In this document: piece after piece, positions 1-7,520 of the stretch
Numbering within the stretch: position 1 is the stretch's first letter
Layout of the letters: each line of letters opens with the position of its first letter
Assembly: GCA_003164815.1 (NCBI GenBank)
Contig: PLUF01000041.1
Location: forward strand, 1-45,416
Direction of reading: 5' to 3'
DNA length: 45,416 nucleotides
DNA from: Candidatus Gagatemarchaeum stordalenia
GTDB taxonomy: Archaea > Thermoproteota > Nitrososphaeria > Nitrososphaerales > Gagatemarchaeaceae
Notes under the pieces: model-generated
Databases searched by the model: none
What the model saw: the letters and a program-made list of their open reading frames with translations, nothing else
What the model was told of the DNA's origin: nothing
Translations under genes and position numbers: made by a program

Positions 1-1457
1 TCGAAGTAGAGGTAGAACTCGTACGGGTGCGGTCTTGCGGAGACTGCCCTATAGTTCGCCATCTCAAGCTCGATCATCATCTCTACGAGGTCGTCCGAGA
101 AGACTCCCTTGAGGAACTCCGAGTCGGACTTTAGCGACTCGATCGCCTCGAGGAGGCTCCCGGGCAGCTCCCTGACTCCGAGCTCCTTCCTCTTCTTGGG
201 CGTCAGCTCGTAGATGTCCTGGTTGACCGGGTCTCCGGGGTCCAGCTTGTGCTTGATCCCGTCAAGCCCTGCCGAGACGATCGCCGCGAAGGCCAGGTAC
301 GGGTTCGTCGAGGGGTCTGGCGTCCTGAACTCGGTCCTCTTCCCCTTCATGCCGGACTTGCCCTTGTAGTGGAGCGGAATCCTCACGTTTGCCGACCTGT
401 TACCACGGCTCCATGCGACGTAGACCGGTGCTTCGTAGCCCGGTACCAGTCTCCTGTAGGAGTTTGTTGTGGGGTTGGTGATGGCGCAAAGCGCTCTGCT
501 GTGGGCGAGCAGACCTCCAACGTAGTACCTTCCGGTCTGACTCAGGTTGGCGTACTCGTCCTTCTCGTCGTAGAAGGCGTTCTTGTCGTCCTTCCAGAGG
601 CTCGAGGAGACGTGCATCCCTGAGGCGTTGTCGCCGAAGATAGGCTTGGGCATTATGGTGGCGATCATCCCCCTGTTCGAGGCGACGTTCTTCACGACGT
701 ACTTGTAGGTCATGATGCTGTCGGCCATCGGAGTGAGGGTGTCCCTGTAGATGTTGATCTCGCACTGACCAGCAGTCGCGACCTCGTGGTGGTGCGCGTC
801 GTTGATTATCCCGAACGACTCGTCAAGGTGGTAGGCCACCTCGCTCCTGTAGTCCTGAAGCGTGTCGGACGGCGGAGTCGGGTAGTAGCCTTCCTTGAAC
901 CTGATCGGATAGTTCGTGCCGCGGGCCTCGGCTGCGGACTCTACGGAGGTGATCCTGTGGCTGGTCCCGAACGGGCTGGCCACGTCCCAAGTGACGGAGT
1001 CGAAGACGAAGAACTCCATCTCTGGCCCCCAGTAGGACTGGGTGAACCCCGCCGCCTTGACCGCGTCCTCGGCCTTCTGGGCGATGAAGCGCGGGTCCCT
1101 GGAGAACCTCCCCTTCTGGTAGCCCCAGTGGACGTCGCAGATCATCCTCGCGGTTGGGAAGCGCTGGTCGCCCCACGGGATGATGCCGAACGTGGATGGG
1201 TCCGGGAGCAGGAGCATGTCCGAGTCGAAGATCTCCGCGAAGCCCTTGATCGAGGAGCCGTCGAGCTTGGGGACTCCGCCCTCGAAGGCGTCTTCATCGA
1301 GCATGTTGTACGGGATTGTCACGTGCTGGCTGCGACCTGGAACGTCCGTGAACTGCAGGTCGATGAACCGAATACCCTTTGACGCTACTGCGTCTACGAC
1401 TTGTTTTGGTGTCCTCTTTCTAGGAACATAGCCTTTTGCCGACTTGTCGAAAGGCAA
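1..1457 (-). CDS. glnA: Glutamine synthetase, C-terminal end cut by window edge
   Basis: Makes glutamine from glutamate, ammonia and ATP in the cytoplasm; the main ammonia-assimilating enzyme. Reading the minus strand from a TTG at 1457 gives about 485 codons without a stop. Seen: the beta-grasp motif DGSSIKGF (about residues 66-73), a metal-site block GPEMEFFVF, the NDAHHHEVATAGQCEIN block with catalytic Glu/Asn neighbours, SGMHVS, and an Arg-rich substrate block (SRGNRSANVRIP). The TTG start (protein begins MPFDKSAKGY) is chosen because a TATA-like box at 1482-1489 lies about 28 bp upstream, consistent with a leaderless mRNA; an ATG at 1420 is out of frame. The protein is almost complete, since the frame runs off the edge near the expected C-terminus. 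It diverges from an Lrp-family gene, a likely regulator by position only. Confidence 0.95.
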   Translation of the reverse strand, partial: MPFDKSAKGYVPRKRTPKQVVDAVASKGIRFIDLQFTDVPGRSQHVTIPYNMLDEDAFEGGVPKLDGSSIKGFAEIFDSDMLLLPDPSTFGIIPWGDQRFPTARMICDVHWGYQKGRFSRDPRFIAQKAEDAVKAAGFTQSYWGPEMEFFVFDSVTWDVASPFGTSHRITSVESAAEARGTNYPIRFKEGYYPTPPSDTLQDYRSEVAYHLDESFGIINDAHHHEVATAGQCEINIYRDTLTPMADSIMTYKYVVKNVASNRGMIATIMPKPIFGDNASGMHVSSSLWKDDKNAFYDEKDEYANLSQTGRYYVGGLLAHSRALCAITNPTTNSYRRLVPGYEAPVYVAWSRGNRSANVRIPLHYKGKSGMKGKRTEFRTPDPSTNPYLAFAAIVSAGLDGIKHKLDPGDPVNQDIYELTPKKRKELGVRELPGSLLEAIESLKSDSEFLKGVFSDDLVEMMIELEMANYRAVSARPHPYEFYLYF

Positions 1458-1573
1458 ACGACCCGCTTCTCGAATCTGCGGTTATAAGTTTTGCTGACGC
1501 GAATTTACATCCGTCCATAAAGTTACCAAGAATCTTTATCAAATGCGCACTAATAGGGTGATGTTGCTCACAA
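1458..1573. promoter_or_regulatory. Divergent glnA / Lrp promoter region
   Basis: This 116-bp gap holds two outward TATA-like elements. For glnA (minus strand) the box is ACTTATAAC at about 1481-1489, roughly 28 bp before the TTG start. For the Lrp gene (plus strand) the box is ATCTTTATCA at about 1530-1539, roughly 39 bp before its ATG, which leaves a short leader. A divergent Lrp/AsnC gene often controls its neighbour and itself, so a binding site between the boxes is plausible. I do not see an unambiguous palindrome. Confidence 0.6.
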
Positions 1574-2029
1574 ATGAAACCTGACGACCTGGACAGGTCG
1601 CTGCTCAAGGAGCTTGAGATTGATGGGCGCCAGTCATTCAGGGACCTCGCCAAGAAGACGGACGTCTCCGTCGTGACGGTCGCCCAGAGGGTGAGGAAGC
1701 TCGAGGAGGACGGCATAGTGAAAGGGTACTCCGTGCTCATAAACCAGGACAAGCTCGGCTACGAGATCACCACGATAACCGAGGTGACGGTCTCAAAGGG
1801 CAAGCTCGTCGAGGTACAGGAGAGGATCGCCAAGATGAACTCAGTGTGCGCGGTCTTCGACGTGACGGGCATCGAAGACAGCATCGTGATAGCCAAGTTC
1901 AAGAACAGGGACGAGGTCAGCGGATTCGCAAAGGAACTCCTGAGCATCCCTCACGTCGAGAGGACGAACACCCACCTCGTGCTGAACACGTACAAGGAAG
2001 ACTTCAGATACCCCCTCGTCTCAGAGTAG
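1574..2029 (+). CDS. Lrp/AsnC family transcriptional regulator
   Basis: DNA-binding regulator of the feast/famine family, 151 residues, the usual length. The N-terminal ~60 residues form a winged helix-turn-helix (DRSLLKELEIDGRQSFRDL, then the recognition-helix segment VSVVTVAQRVRKLEEDGIV). Residues ~65-145 match the RAM/Lrp ligand-binding beta-alpha-beta fold that oligomerises and binds amino acids. It is transcribed away from glnA, so control of ammonia assimilation or glutamine sensing is the obvious hypothesis. The effector cannot be read from sequence. Confidence 0.9.
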   Translation: MKPDDLDRSLLKELEIDGRQSFRDLAKKTDVSVVTVAQRVRKLEEDGIVKGYSVLINQDKLGYEITTITEVTVSKGKLVEVQERIAKMNSVCAVFDVTGIEDSIVIAKFKNRDEVSGFAKELLSIPHVERTNTHLVLNTYKEDFRYPLVSE

Positions 2030-2075
2030 CCGACCCCTCACTCTTCATATAGCTCGGTCTCCCAGCGCTCAAATC

Positions 2076-2390
2076 TTGAGACCCGAGAGAAAGAGCGACC
2101 TTCCTCCCTACAACATCGTCATCGACGACGTCAGCGGAGGAGATATCGCGAACATTCTACGAGGGTACATCTTAGTCGGCGAACAGAAGATACGCTTCAA
2201 GGGCATCGCCTACGGACGTTACGGAGGGCAGAACGTAGCCCCGCGCCTCTCGCCCCTGGCCAAGAAGAAGCTGAAGGCTGTCTTCGGGGACCTCCCCAAA
2301 TTCGAGGAAGACCTGCAGATGAGACTTGTCAGCGGCGAGTTCGAGATAAAGCCTAAGGGCGGAATCCCGCCTCCCCAGCAGACAGGTTAG
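2076..2390 (+). CDS. Small conserved-looking protein of unknown function
   Basis: I do not recognise this 104-residue protein. It is soluble, with no membrane segment or cysteine motif. It begins charged (RPERKSDLPPYNIVIDD), has a beta-rich middle with a Gly/Tyr stretch (GIAYGRYGGQ), a basic PLAKKKLKAVFGDLPKFEED segment and a proline-rich tail. The TTG start at 2076 is favoured by a TATA-like element (TCATATAGC, about 2045-2053) centred 27 bp upstream. Its stop codon lies within the Shine-Dalgarno sequence of the following epimerase gene, so the two are probably co-transcribed and translationally coupled. Confidence 0.7.
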   Translation: MRPERKSDLPPYNIVIDDVSGGDIANILRGYILVGEQKIRFKGIAYGRYGGQNVAPRLSPLAKKKLKAVFGDLPKFEEDLQMRLVSGEFEIKPKGGIPPPQQTG

Positions 2391-2401
2391 GAGGAGGGAG
2401 A

Positions 2402-3340
2402 ACGAACCTCATAGTCGGGGGCACAGGATTCATCGGAGGCCACCTCTCCGAGTACTTCTTCACCGAGGGGGAGATCTCCAAGGGCATCTTCAGGAAGGGA
2501 TCCCACCTGAGGATAATGGACCAGTGCGGGGTCCAGTGCCTCGAGGCGGACGTCATGGACAGGCACACCCTGCACGAGCCGCTGGACGGGGTGGACGTGG
2601 TCTACAGCATCGCGTCCCCGCCCCCGGGGAGCGCGCAGGAAGACTACACCAAGTTCAACCAGGTGGGCCTCACCAACCTGCTCGAGGAGGCCCACGAGCA
2701 CGGGACCAAGACCTTCGTCCATCTGAGCACTCTGGACGTCTACGGATTCGGCTCGGGGAGGATGGTGGGGAAGGAGAGGGTCCCGAGCCCGACCGAAGAG
2801 TATCAGCGCGCGAAGCTCGAGGGCGAGAGGATAGTCACGGAGTTCGGGAAAGCACATCCCGAACTGCAGGTACGGATCGTCAGGGCGGCCAAGGCGGTGG
2901 GTTCCAGGGACCCGACCATCGTCACGCCTATACTCAAGATGATAGAGAGGGGCAAGGTCACCCTCCCCTCCGGCAGCTCCGCCAAGATGTCGTTCACCCA
3001 CCCGAAGGATGTCTCACAGGCCCTCTTCAAGGCAGCGGGCTCTGTCGGCGACTGGACGCCCTACCAGGTGAAGTCCTTCGACCTGAGCGTCGACGAACTG
3101 GCGAGGTCGCTCGTCAGTGCGGGAGGGAAGAACGTCGAGGTGAAGCAGCAGGGGGTCTTCTCGGGCAGGGGCCTCATCGCGCAGTACCCCGCGGAGGAGA
3201 TTAAGGCCGGACTGACCCTAGCCGAGGAAGATTCCGCGAAGAAGCTCGCCTATTCACCGGCGTTCAGTCTTGAGAAGGTCGTCATGGAGGTGTCCGCGTG
3301 GTATCGCAAAGAACCATGGGTGACGAAAAGCCCAGAATAG
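2402..3340 (+). CDS. NAD(P)-dependent epimerase/dehydratase (extended SDR), probable ACG start
   Basis: Nucleotide-sugar epimerase/dehydratase-like Rossmann enzyme of about 312 residues. The dinucleotide loop GGTGFIGG sits at the very N-terminus, an acidic strand end (LEADVMD) follows, and a Tyr-x3-Lys-like catalytic pair appears in EEYQRAKLEGERIV after a conserved Ser/Thr strand (VHLSTLDVYG). No ATG, GTG or TTG exists in frame upstream of the Rossmann loop. Instead a strong Shine-Dalgarno sequence GGAGGAGGG (2390-2398) sits 4-7 nt before an in-frame ACG at 2402, giving the textbook start (M)NLIVGGTGFIGG. ATA at 2411 is the alternative. The 3' end overlaps nth by 43 bp. Substrate unknown. Confidence 0.8.
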   Translation, partial: TNLIVGGTGFIGGHLSEYFFTEGEISKGIFRKGSHLRIMDQCGVQCLEADVMDRHTLHEPLDGVDVVYSIASPPPGSAQEDYTKFNQVGLTNLLEEAHEHGTKTFVHLSTLDVYGFGSGRMVGKERVPSPTEEYQRAKLEGERIVTEFGKAHPELQVRIVRAAKAVGSRDPTIVTPILKMIERGKVTLPSGSSAKMSFTHPKDVSQALFKAAGSVGDWTPYQVKSFDLSVDELARSLVSAGGKNVEVKQQGVFSGRGLIAQYPAEEIKAGLTLAEEDSAKKLAYSPAFSLEKVVMEVSAWYRKEPWVTKSPE

Positions 3341-3999
3341 GCTTCATCCTCGGGCGCATCGGCAGTATGGTCGAGTCGAGCCGGGACAAGCGCGCCACCG
3401 CCCTGGCCGAGCTGAGGTCGGCCGAGGAGGGCGACCCCTTCAGGATACTCATAGGGACTGTCCTCTCCCACAGGACGAGGGACGAGAGCACGAGCAAGGC
3501 GACGGAGAGGCTCTTCTCGGTCTACGACACCCCTCAGAAGCTCGCGGACGCCGACCCGAAGTCGGTGAGGGAGCTCATCAGGGTTGTCGGGTTCTACAAC
3601 ATGAAGACCAGGAACGTGATCAGGGTCGCCAAGCAGATTGTCACCGAGTTCGGGGGGGAGGTCCCGGACGACCTGGAGAGCCTGCTGACCCTGCACGCCG
3701 TCGGGAGGAAGACGGCGAACTGCGTCCTGGTCTACGCCTTCAACAAGCCTGCGATACCCGTGGACACCCACGTCCACAGGATCGCGAACAGGCTCGGCCT
3801 CGTGAAGACCAAGACACCGGAGGAGACCGAGCTGGAGCTGATGAAGACCGTACCCAAGAAGTACTGGCTCGAGCTCAATGAGCTCTTCGTCAGGTTCGGC
3901 CAGACCACCTGCAAGCCCGTCGGTCCAAGGTGCGACATCTGCACCCTCACGGCCGGCTGCGGCTACTATCGCGATGTCGTCCTCCCCAAGACGAAGTGA
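3298..3999 (+). CDS. nth: Endonuclease III-like DNA glycosylase/AP lyase
   Basis: Base-excision repair glycosylase removing oxidised pyrimidines and cleaving AP sites; 233 residues. It has the helix-hairpin-helix LHAVGRKTANCVL with the catalytic Lys, followed by the catalytic Asp in VDTHVHRIANRLG. A C-terminal [4Fe-4S] loop has the spacing C-x6-C-x2-C-x5-C (CKPVGPRCDICTLTAGC). The GTG start at 3298 is supported by GGAGGTGT at 3286-3292; an ATG at 3316 is possible. It overlaps the upstream epimerase gene, so it is in the same transcription unit. Confidence 0.93.
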   Translation: MVSQRTMGDEKPRIGFILGRIGSMVESSRDKRATALAELRSAEEGDPFRILIGTVLSHRTRDESTSKATERLFSVYDTPQKLADADPKSVRELIRVVGFYNMKTRNVIRVAKQIVTEFGGEVPDDLESLLTLHAVGRKTANCVLVYAFNKPAIPVDTHVHRIANRLGLVKTKTPEETELELMKTVPKKYWLELNELFVRFGQTTCKPVGPRCDICTLTAGCGYYRDVVLPKTK

Positions 4000-4003
4000 T
4001 CGA

Positions 4004-4507
4004 CTACTTGCCCTTCTCGTTCTGGTAGAACCCGGAGTATAGCGAGGTCGCGGGCTTCTCGTTCCTGAAGAAGACCAGCTGAACGAAGGCCTCTGAGCGG
4101 TGGACCTTCGCGCTGATCGGCGTGAATATCACCTGGGTCGGTTCCCCTCGGTAGCCGCTGTCGAAGACGGCCGACTCCAGCTTTATGATGCCGAGCCGAT
4201 TCAACGAGGAGCGCGGGAACGCGAGGCCGGTGCACGTGGGGGGGACGCTCACTTCATCGAACCTGAGCTCGTACATTCCTCCTCGCTCGAAGACATAGAA
4301 GCCTGAAGGGTCAGGTGCGAGCTCCTCCTTCTCGGTCACGAGGTCCCCTCCGGGTCCGAGGTATCCTCTCTCTCCGCCGTGCAGGTAGATGGTGGAGTCC
4401 GTGGGGAGCTTTGAGACCTGCTTCGGAGCCAGGTCGACTCCGTTCGGGTTCACCTTGACGTAGGCCTTGCAGCAGGCGGCGACCTCTTCGCCACTTACGA
4501 CTGACAT
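4004..4507 (-). CDS. dut: dUTPase of the Dcd/Dut family
   Basis: Hydrolyses dUTP to dUMP and keeps uracil out of DNA; 167 residues. It contains PRSSLNRLGI (phosphate-binding Ser/Arg motif) and SAVFDSGYRGE, where the Asp corresponds to the dUTPase catalytic water-activating residue. A dCTP deaminase would normally carry a catalytic Glu and a different loop, so dUTPase is preferred, although the fold is shared. A TATA-like box (CTTTTATTC, about 4530-4538) sits 27 bp upstream of the ATG, suggesting a leaderless transcript. It converges on nth with a gap of only 4 bp. Confidence 0.85.
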   Translation of the reverse strand: MSVVSGEEVAACCKAYVKVNPNGVDLAPKQVSKLPTDSTIYLHGGERGYLGPGGDLVTEKEELAPDPSGFYVFERGGMYELRFDEVSVPPTCTGLAFPRSSLNRLGIIKLESAVFDSGYRGEPTQVIFTPISAKVHRSEAFVQLVFFRNEKPATSLYSGFYQNEKGK

Positions 4508-4557
4508 CAGGCGGTACCCCTCCGCGGAGAATAAAAGAGCTTAGCGAGTTTGGGGGC

Positions 4558-5250
4558 CTAGGACCTGGTCCCCCAGAACCCTGTCGCGGCCCCGCCGGAC
4601 AGTCGTTTCATCCCCACGTCTCGGAACCCTGAGGACCGAAGGAGACCGCCGAACCCATCGTCCCAGGGCCGCGTCTGTATCACTGAGGGAAGCGCTTCGT
4701 ATGTGAACGCGCCTCGGGCGCCGACAAGCCGGAGGACCGCGCCGAGTATCCTCAGCACCCCGTAGGTGTAAAACGCAAGAAAGGGGGCGTAGGCGCCACG
4801 CGGCCTCGAGAAGTCGTAGAGCACGAACCTGCCACCGGGACGGAGGACCCGCGCGGCTTCCGAGGCGAGGAGAGGCGCGCTGCAGTACTTCACGACGTAG
4901 CACGAGAGCAGCAGGTCGAAGGAGCCGTCCGCAAAGGGGAGCCTCTCCGCGTCGCCCAGGCAGAGCGAGTCGATTGAGGGGACTCTCTTCCGCTGCGCTA
5001 GCCTGATCATCTCTTCCGTGAGGTCCAGGCCGACGACCTCGCCCCGGCCGGCCTGAAGGCCCTCCTCCAGGACGCCTGTCCCGCACCCCACGTCGAGAAT
5101 CCTCTCTCCTCCCTCTATGGACGCCTCGCTCAGGAGCCATCTCTTCCAGTACCTGTCCTGCAGGAGCGTCGCGGCATCGAGCACCCTGTCGTAGGACGGC
5201 GACAGCCCCTCAAAGATCGTCCGGGCGAGCGGCTGGAGACCCCGGCTCAT
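4558..5250 (-). CDS. UbiE/MenG-like SAM-dependent methyltransferase
   Basis: Class I methyltransferase of 230 residues. The N-terminus IFEGLSPSYDRVLD resembles the F(D)xxSxxYD start of UbiE/MenG quinone methyltransferases. SAM motif I is ILDVGCGTGVLEEG, followed by the acidic VVGLDLTEEMI, then GDAERLPFADGSFDLLLSCY and the post-motif block VLRPGGRFVLYDF. The fit suggests C-methylation of a menaquinone-type ring or another prenylated lipid, but substrate is inferred from the family only. It diverges from a UbiA-like membrane protein across a shared TATA element, which strengthens a prenyl-lipid role. Confidence 0.75.
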   Translation of the reverse strand: MSRGLQPLARTIFEGLSPSYDRVLDAATLLQDRYWKRWLLSEASIEGGERILDVGCGTGVLEEGLQAGRGEVVGLDLTEEMIRLAQRKRVPSIDSLCLGDAERLPFADGSFDLLLSCYVVKYCSAPLLASEAARVLRPGGRFVLYDFSRPRGAYAPFLAFYTYGVLRILGAVLRLVGARGAFTYEALPSVIQTRPWDDGFGGLLRSSGFRDVGMKRLSGGAATGFWGTRS

Positions 5251-5273
5251 CGTTCCCCTCGGCGCCGAGATAG

Positions 5274-5283
5274 CTTAATAATC
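5274..5283. promoter_or_regulatory. Symmetric TATA element serving two divergent genes
   Basis: The AT-rich block CTTAATAATC is the only TATA-like sequence in the 55 bp between the methyltransferase start (ATG, 5250) and the UbiA-like gene start (TTG, 5306). Its centre, about 5278, is 28 bp from each start codon. Read on either strand it gives an acceptable archaeal box (TTAATAA forward, TTATTAAG reverse). The layout suggests one TBP site firing in both directions to make two leaderless mRNAs. Confidence 0.55.
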
Positions 5284-5305
5284 TGAAGGTCTAGTTTCGC
5301 CTCGG

Positions 5306-5971
5306 TTGGACACCCCTCCCGTCGAGCCTGACCTCATGACGCCGTGGAGCAGGAACACCTGGGTCTACGGGCTGAGGACGCCCTTCAGCCTCGTGTTCGT
5401 CGGCTGGCTGACGCTCGCGCAGGCGGTGGCCCCCAAGTTCAACTTCGAGATCTACATCTTCACCCTCCTCGCGGCCTTCCTGGGGCTGATAGTCGGTGCG
5501 CACTACATTGACATTGGGTCGAGCAGGGAGAAGTTCTCTCCGTATCTGCGGATTCCGCGCGGGATGCTCGCTGTGGGGCTCCTCGCGGTCGGGCTCGGCA
5601 TCGCCGTGGGCGTGTACATGTCGGTGAAGTGGGACCTTGCCTTCCTCGCCTTCGTCCTGATAGAGGGGTTCGCCGCCGTCGCGTATCCGAGGGAGAACCC
5701 CAAGAGGGTGCACTCGTACCTGGGGTTCGGACTCACCTGGGGGACCATACCGTTCCTGGGCGCCTACTTCATCCAGGCGTCGACGATTAGCCTGCTCGCC
5801 GTGGGGCTCTCGGTCTTCATCGGCCTCAGCGTCGTGATGATGCACCACCTCGCCATCATGAGCAGGGAGTCGCCGGCGTGGAAGGACGCGCTGTACCTGC
5901 TGAAGATATACAACTACTCGGTATACGCCGTCGCAATAGCAGCGCTCGCGGGCGCACTCCTCGGACTCTAG
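5306..5971 (+). CDS. UbiA-like polytopic membrane protein
   Basis: Membrane protein of 221 residues with about seven to eight hydrophobic helices. It resembles archaeal UbiA-like prenyltransferase relatives: GAHYIDIGSSREK stands where UbiA enzymes have their first Asp-rich motif, and AYPRENPKRVHSYLGFGLTWGTIP resembles the later Tyr/Arg-Gly block. The canonical NDxxDxxxD is not intact, so enzymatic activity is uncertain. Sharing a promoter with a UbiE-like methyltransferase suggests a role in a prenylated quinone or lipid. The TTG start fits a leaderless transcript; an in-frame ATG about 30 nt downstream is an alternative. The 3' end overlaps the convergent zinc-ribbon gene by 4 bp. Confidence 0.6.
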   Translation: MDTPPVEPDLMTPWSRNTWVYGLRTPFSLVFVGWLTLAQAVAPKFNFEIYIFTLLAAFLGLIVGAHYIDIGSSREKFSPYLRIPRGMLAVGLLAVGLGIAVGVYMSVKWDLAFLAFVLIEGFAAVAYPRENPKRVHSYLGFGLTWGTIPFLGAYFIQASTISLLAVGLSVFIGLSVVMMHHLAIMSRESPAWKDALYLLKIYNYSVYAVAIAALAGALLGL

Positions 5972-6177
5972 TCTTCCTTCAACCAGAAGACGGACTTGCA
6001 GCTGCGGCAGACGCGGCCCCCGTAGACGAGCCCGTTCCGGTCCCGGACCGGCTCGACCTTGAGCAAAGGCATCCCGCAGGCGACGCACAGGTCTTCGGAG
6101 GGGCTCTGCCCGACCTTCCGCCAGTCGACCATGTAGTAGGTCTGGAAAATCAGGTCCCCCGCGTCGTCGGTCTCCAT
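5968..6177 (-). CDS. Small zinc-ribbon protein
   Basis: A 69-residue protein with two Cys pairs, CVACG and CRSC, about 26 residues apart, forming a probable single zinc ribbon. The N-terminal part (GDLIFQTYYMVDWRKVGQ) is acidic and aromatic. The function is not recognised. I prefer the ATG at 6177 over longer upstream extensions because the upstream translation is Arg/Ser-rich and would run into the promoter of the divergent acyl-CoA dehydrogenase gene. Confidence 0.6.
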   Translation of the reverse strand: METDDAGDLIFQTYYMVDWRKVGQSPSEDLCVACGMPLLKVEPVRDRNGLVYGGRVCRSCKSVFWLKED

Positions 6178-6224
6178 CGCAGCCTCGGACGGGCGCCCGT
6201 CTAGAAAAACCTGCCCTCCGGGAT

Positions 6225-6232
6225 GGTTTAAA
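6225..6232 (+). promoter_or_regulatory. TATA box of the acyl-CoA dehydrogenase gene
   Basis: GGTTTAAACGG around 6223-6233 contains the palindromic GTTTAAAC and is centred about 30 bp upstream of the GTG start at 6258, the spacing expected for a leaderless archaeal mRNA. Being palindromic, it could also fire leftwards toward the zinc-ribbon gene, giving a leader of about 25 nt. Confidence 0.6.
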
Positions 6233-6257
6233 CGGCTCCCCCTGCGAGCGGAGCATC

Positions 6258-7481
6258 GTGGAGAAGCTCTTCGAGAGGTCGATACGAGACGCATCGAAGC
6301 TGATGAAGCTCACCGAGGATGACCACAACTTGTTCCGGAGGGTGGACCAGGCCTGCGACGAGCTCCTGATCCCGGAGTTCGAGAAATACATCGAGAGGAA
6401 GTTCAACGACCAGGTCCCCGTGATACTCAGGAAGTACGACCTGATGGGGATCCCGATCTCAAAGAAGTACGGCGGTGGGGGTGCAGGTACGCTCGTCCAC
6501 TCGCTGACCCTCGAGAGGTTCGGTCAGCTGGGGCTGGGCGTCGTGACCTTCGTCGACGTCCATCAGGCCCTCGGCTGCATGACGTTACAGGAGTGGGGGA
6601 CCGAAGAGCAGAAGCAGAGATACCTGACCAAGGCCGCGACGGGAGAGGTCGTCCTCGCCTACGCGCTCACGGAGCCCGAAGCAGGGAGCGACCCGGTCTC
6701 GCTGAAGACGCAGTTCAGGAAGGACGGCGACGACTACTACGTCACGGGCTCCAAGTACCTGATTTCGAACGGGTCGGTGGCCGACAGGCTGATCGTCTTC
6801 GCCTACCCCGAGGGACAGGCCAAGGGGATGACCGCGTTCCTGGTCGACTCGAAGGAGAAGGGGTTCTACGTCGACATGAAGCTGGAGGAGAAGATGGGGC
6901 TGTTCACCTCTGACACAGCCATGCTCTCCTTCGACAACCTGAGGGTCAGGGGGGAGGACCGCATCGGCGAGGAGGGGAGGGGGCTCGCTGTGGCCTACTC
7001 GGCCCTCCTGAACGGGAGGATAGGGATAGCGTCGGGCTGCCTCGGCGTGATGGAGGACTGCCTCAACCAGGTGAAGGAGAGGGTGTCCTCGAGGACTCAG
7101 CACGGCAAGGCGATAGGCAAGCACCAGCTCATCCAGAGACATGTCGCGAGGATTGCGTCGAACCTCGAGTCTGCCAGATGGCTGACCTACCAGGCGGCGC
7201 TGAAGAAGGAGGAGTACGATGGCAACAAGACAGACCTCGGGCTCCGGTCGGAGGCCGACAGGATCTCGGCCGTGGCGAAGTACGTCTCTTCGAGGGCCGC
7301 GTTTGAGTCGGCCGACAGCGCGGTCCAGTGCTTCGGGGGCTTCGGGTACTCGATCCTGTCGCCGGTAGCGAAGCACCTGATTGACACCCGCGTCGCGCGG
7401 ATCTACGAGGGGACCGACGAGGTGATGGAGCTGAAGATCGCCTCGACCGTGCTTGGCAAGGACTTCGAGGCGTACAGGTAA
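6258..7481 (+). CDS. Acyl-CoA dehydrogenase
   Basis: FAD enzyme that oxidises an acyl-CoA to the 2,3-enoyl-CoA and passes electrons to an electron-transfer flavoprotein; 407 residues, the family's normal length. The first signature is YALTEPEAGSD (about residues 132-142). The second region has FGGFGYS and IYEGTDEVM, whose Glu (YEGT) is in the position of the catalytic base of short/medium-chain enzymes. Chain-length specificity cannot be read. No etfAB, enoyl-CoA hydratase or thiolase lies in the window, so beta-oxidation partners are elsewhere. The next gene, a CoxG-like protein, follows 39 bp downstream on the same strand. Confidence 0.92.
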   Translation: MEKLFERSIRDASKLMKLTEDDHNLFRRVDQACDELLIPEFEKYIERKFNDQVPVILRKYDLMGIPISKKYGGGGAGTLVHSLTLERFGQLGLGVVTFVDVHQALGCMTLQEWGTEEQKQRYLTKAATGEVVLAYALTEPEAGSDPVSLKTQFRKDGDDYYVTGSKYLISNGSVADRLIVFAYPEGQAKGMTAFLVDSKEKGFYVDMKLEEKMGLFTSDTAMLSFDNLRVRGEDRIGEEGRGLAVAYSALLNGRIGIASGCLGVMEDCLNQVKERVSSRTQHGKAIGKHQLIQRHVARIASNLESARWLTYQAALKKEEYDGNKTDLGLRSEADRISAVAKYVSSRAAFESADSAVQCFGGFGYSILSPVAKHLIDTRVARIYEGTDEVMELKIASTVLGKDFEAYR

Positions 7482-7520
7482 ACAAGAAGGGATAAAGACC
7501 GAGACCGGCGGAGGACGAAC

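Noticed and set aside
5291-6406. Minus-strand frame of 371 codons across the UbiA-like gene
   Set aside because: Arg/Glu-rich shadow of the plus-strand genes; the small zinc-ribbon protein (5968-6177) is the only supported minus-strand gene there.
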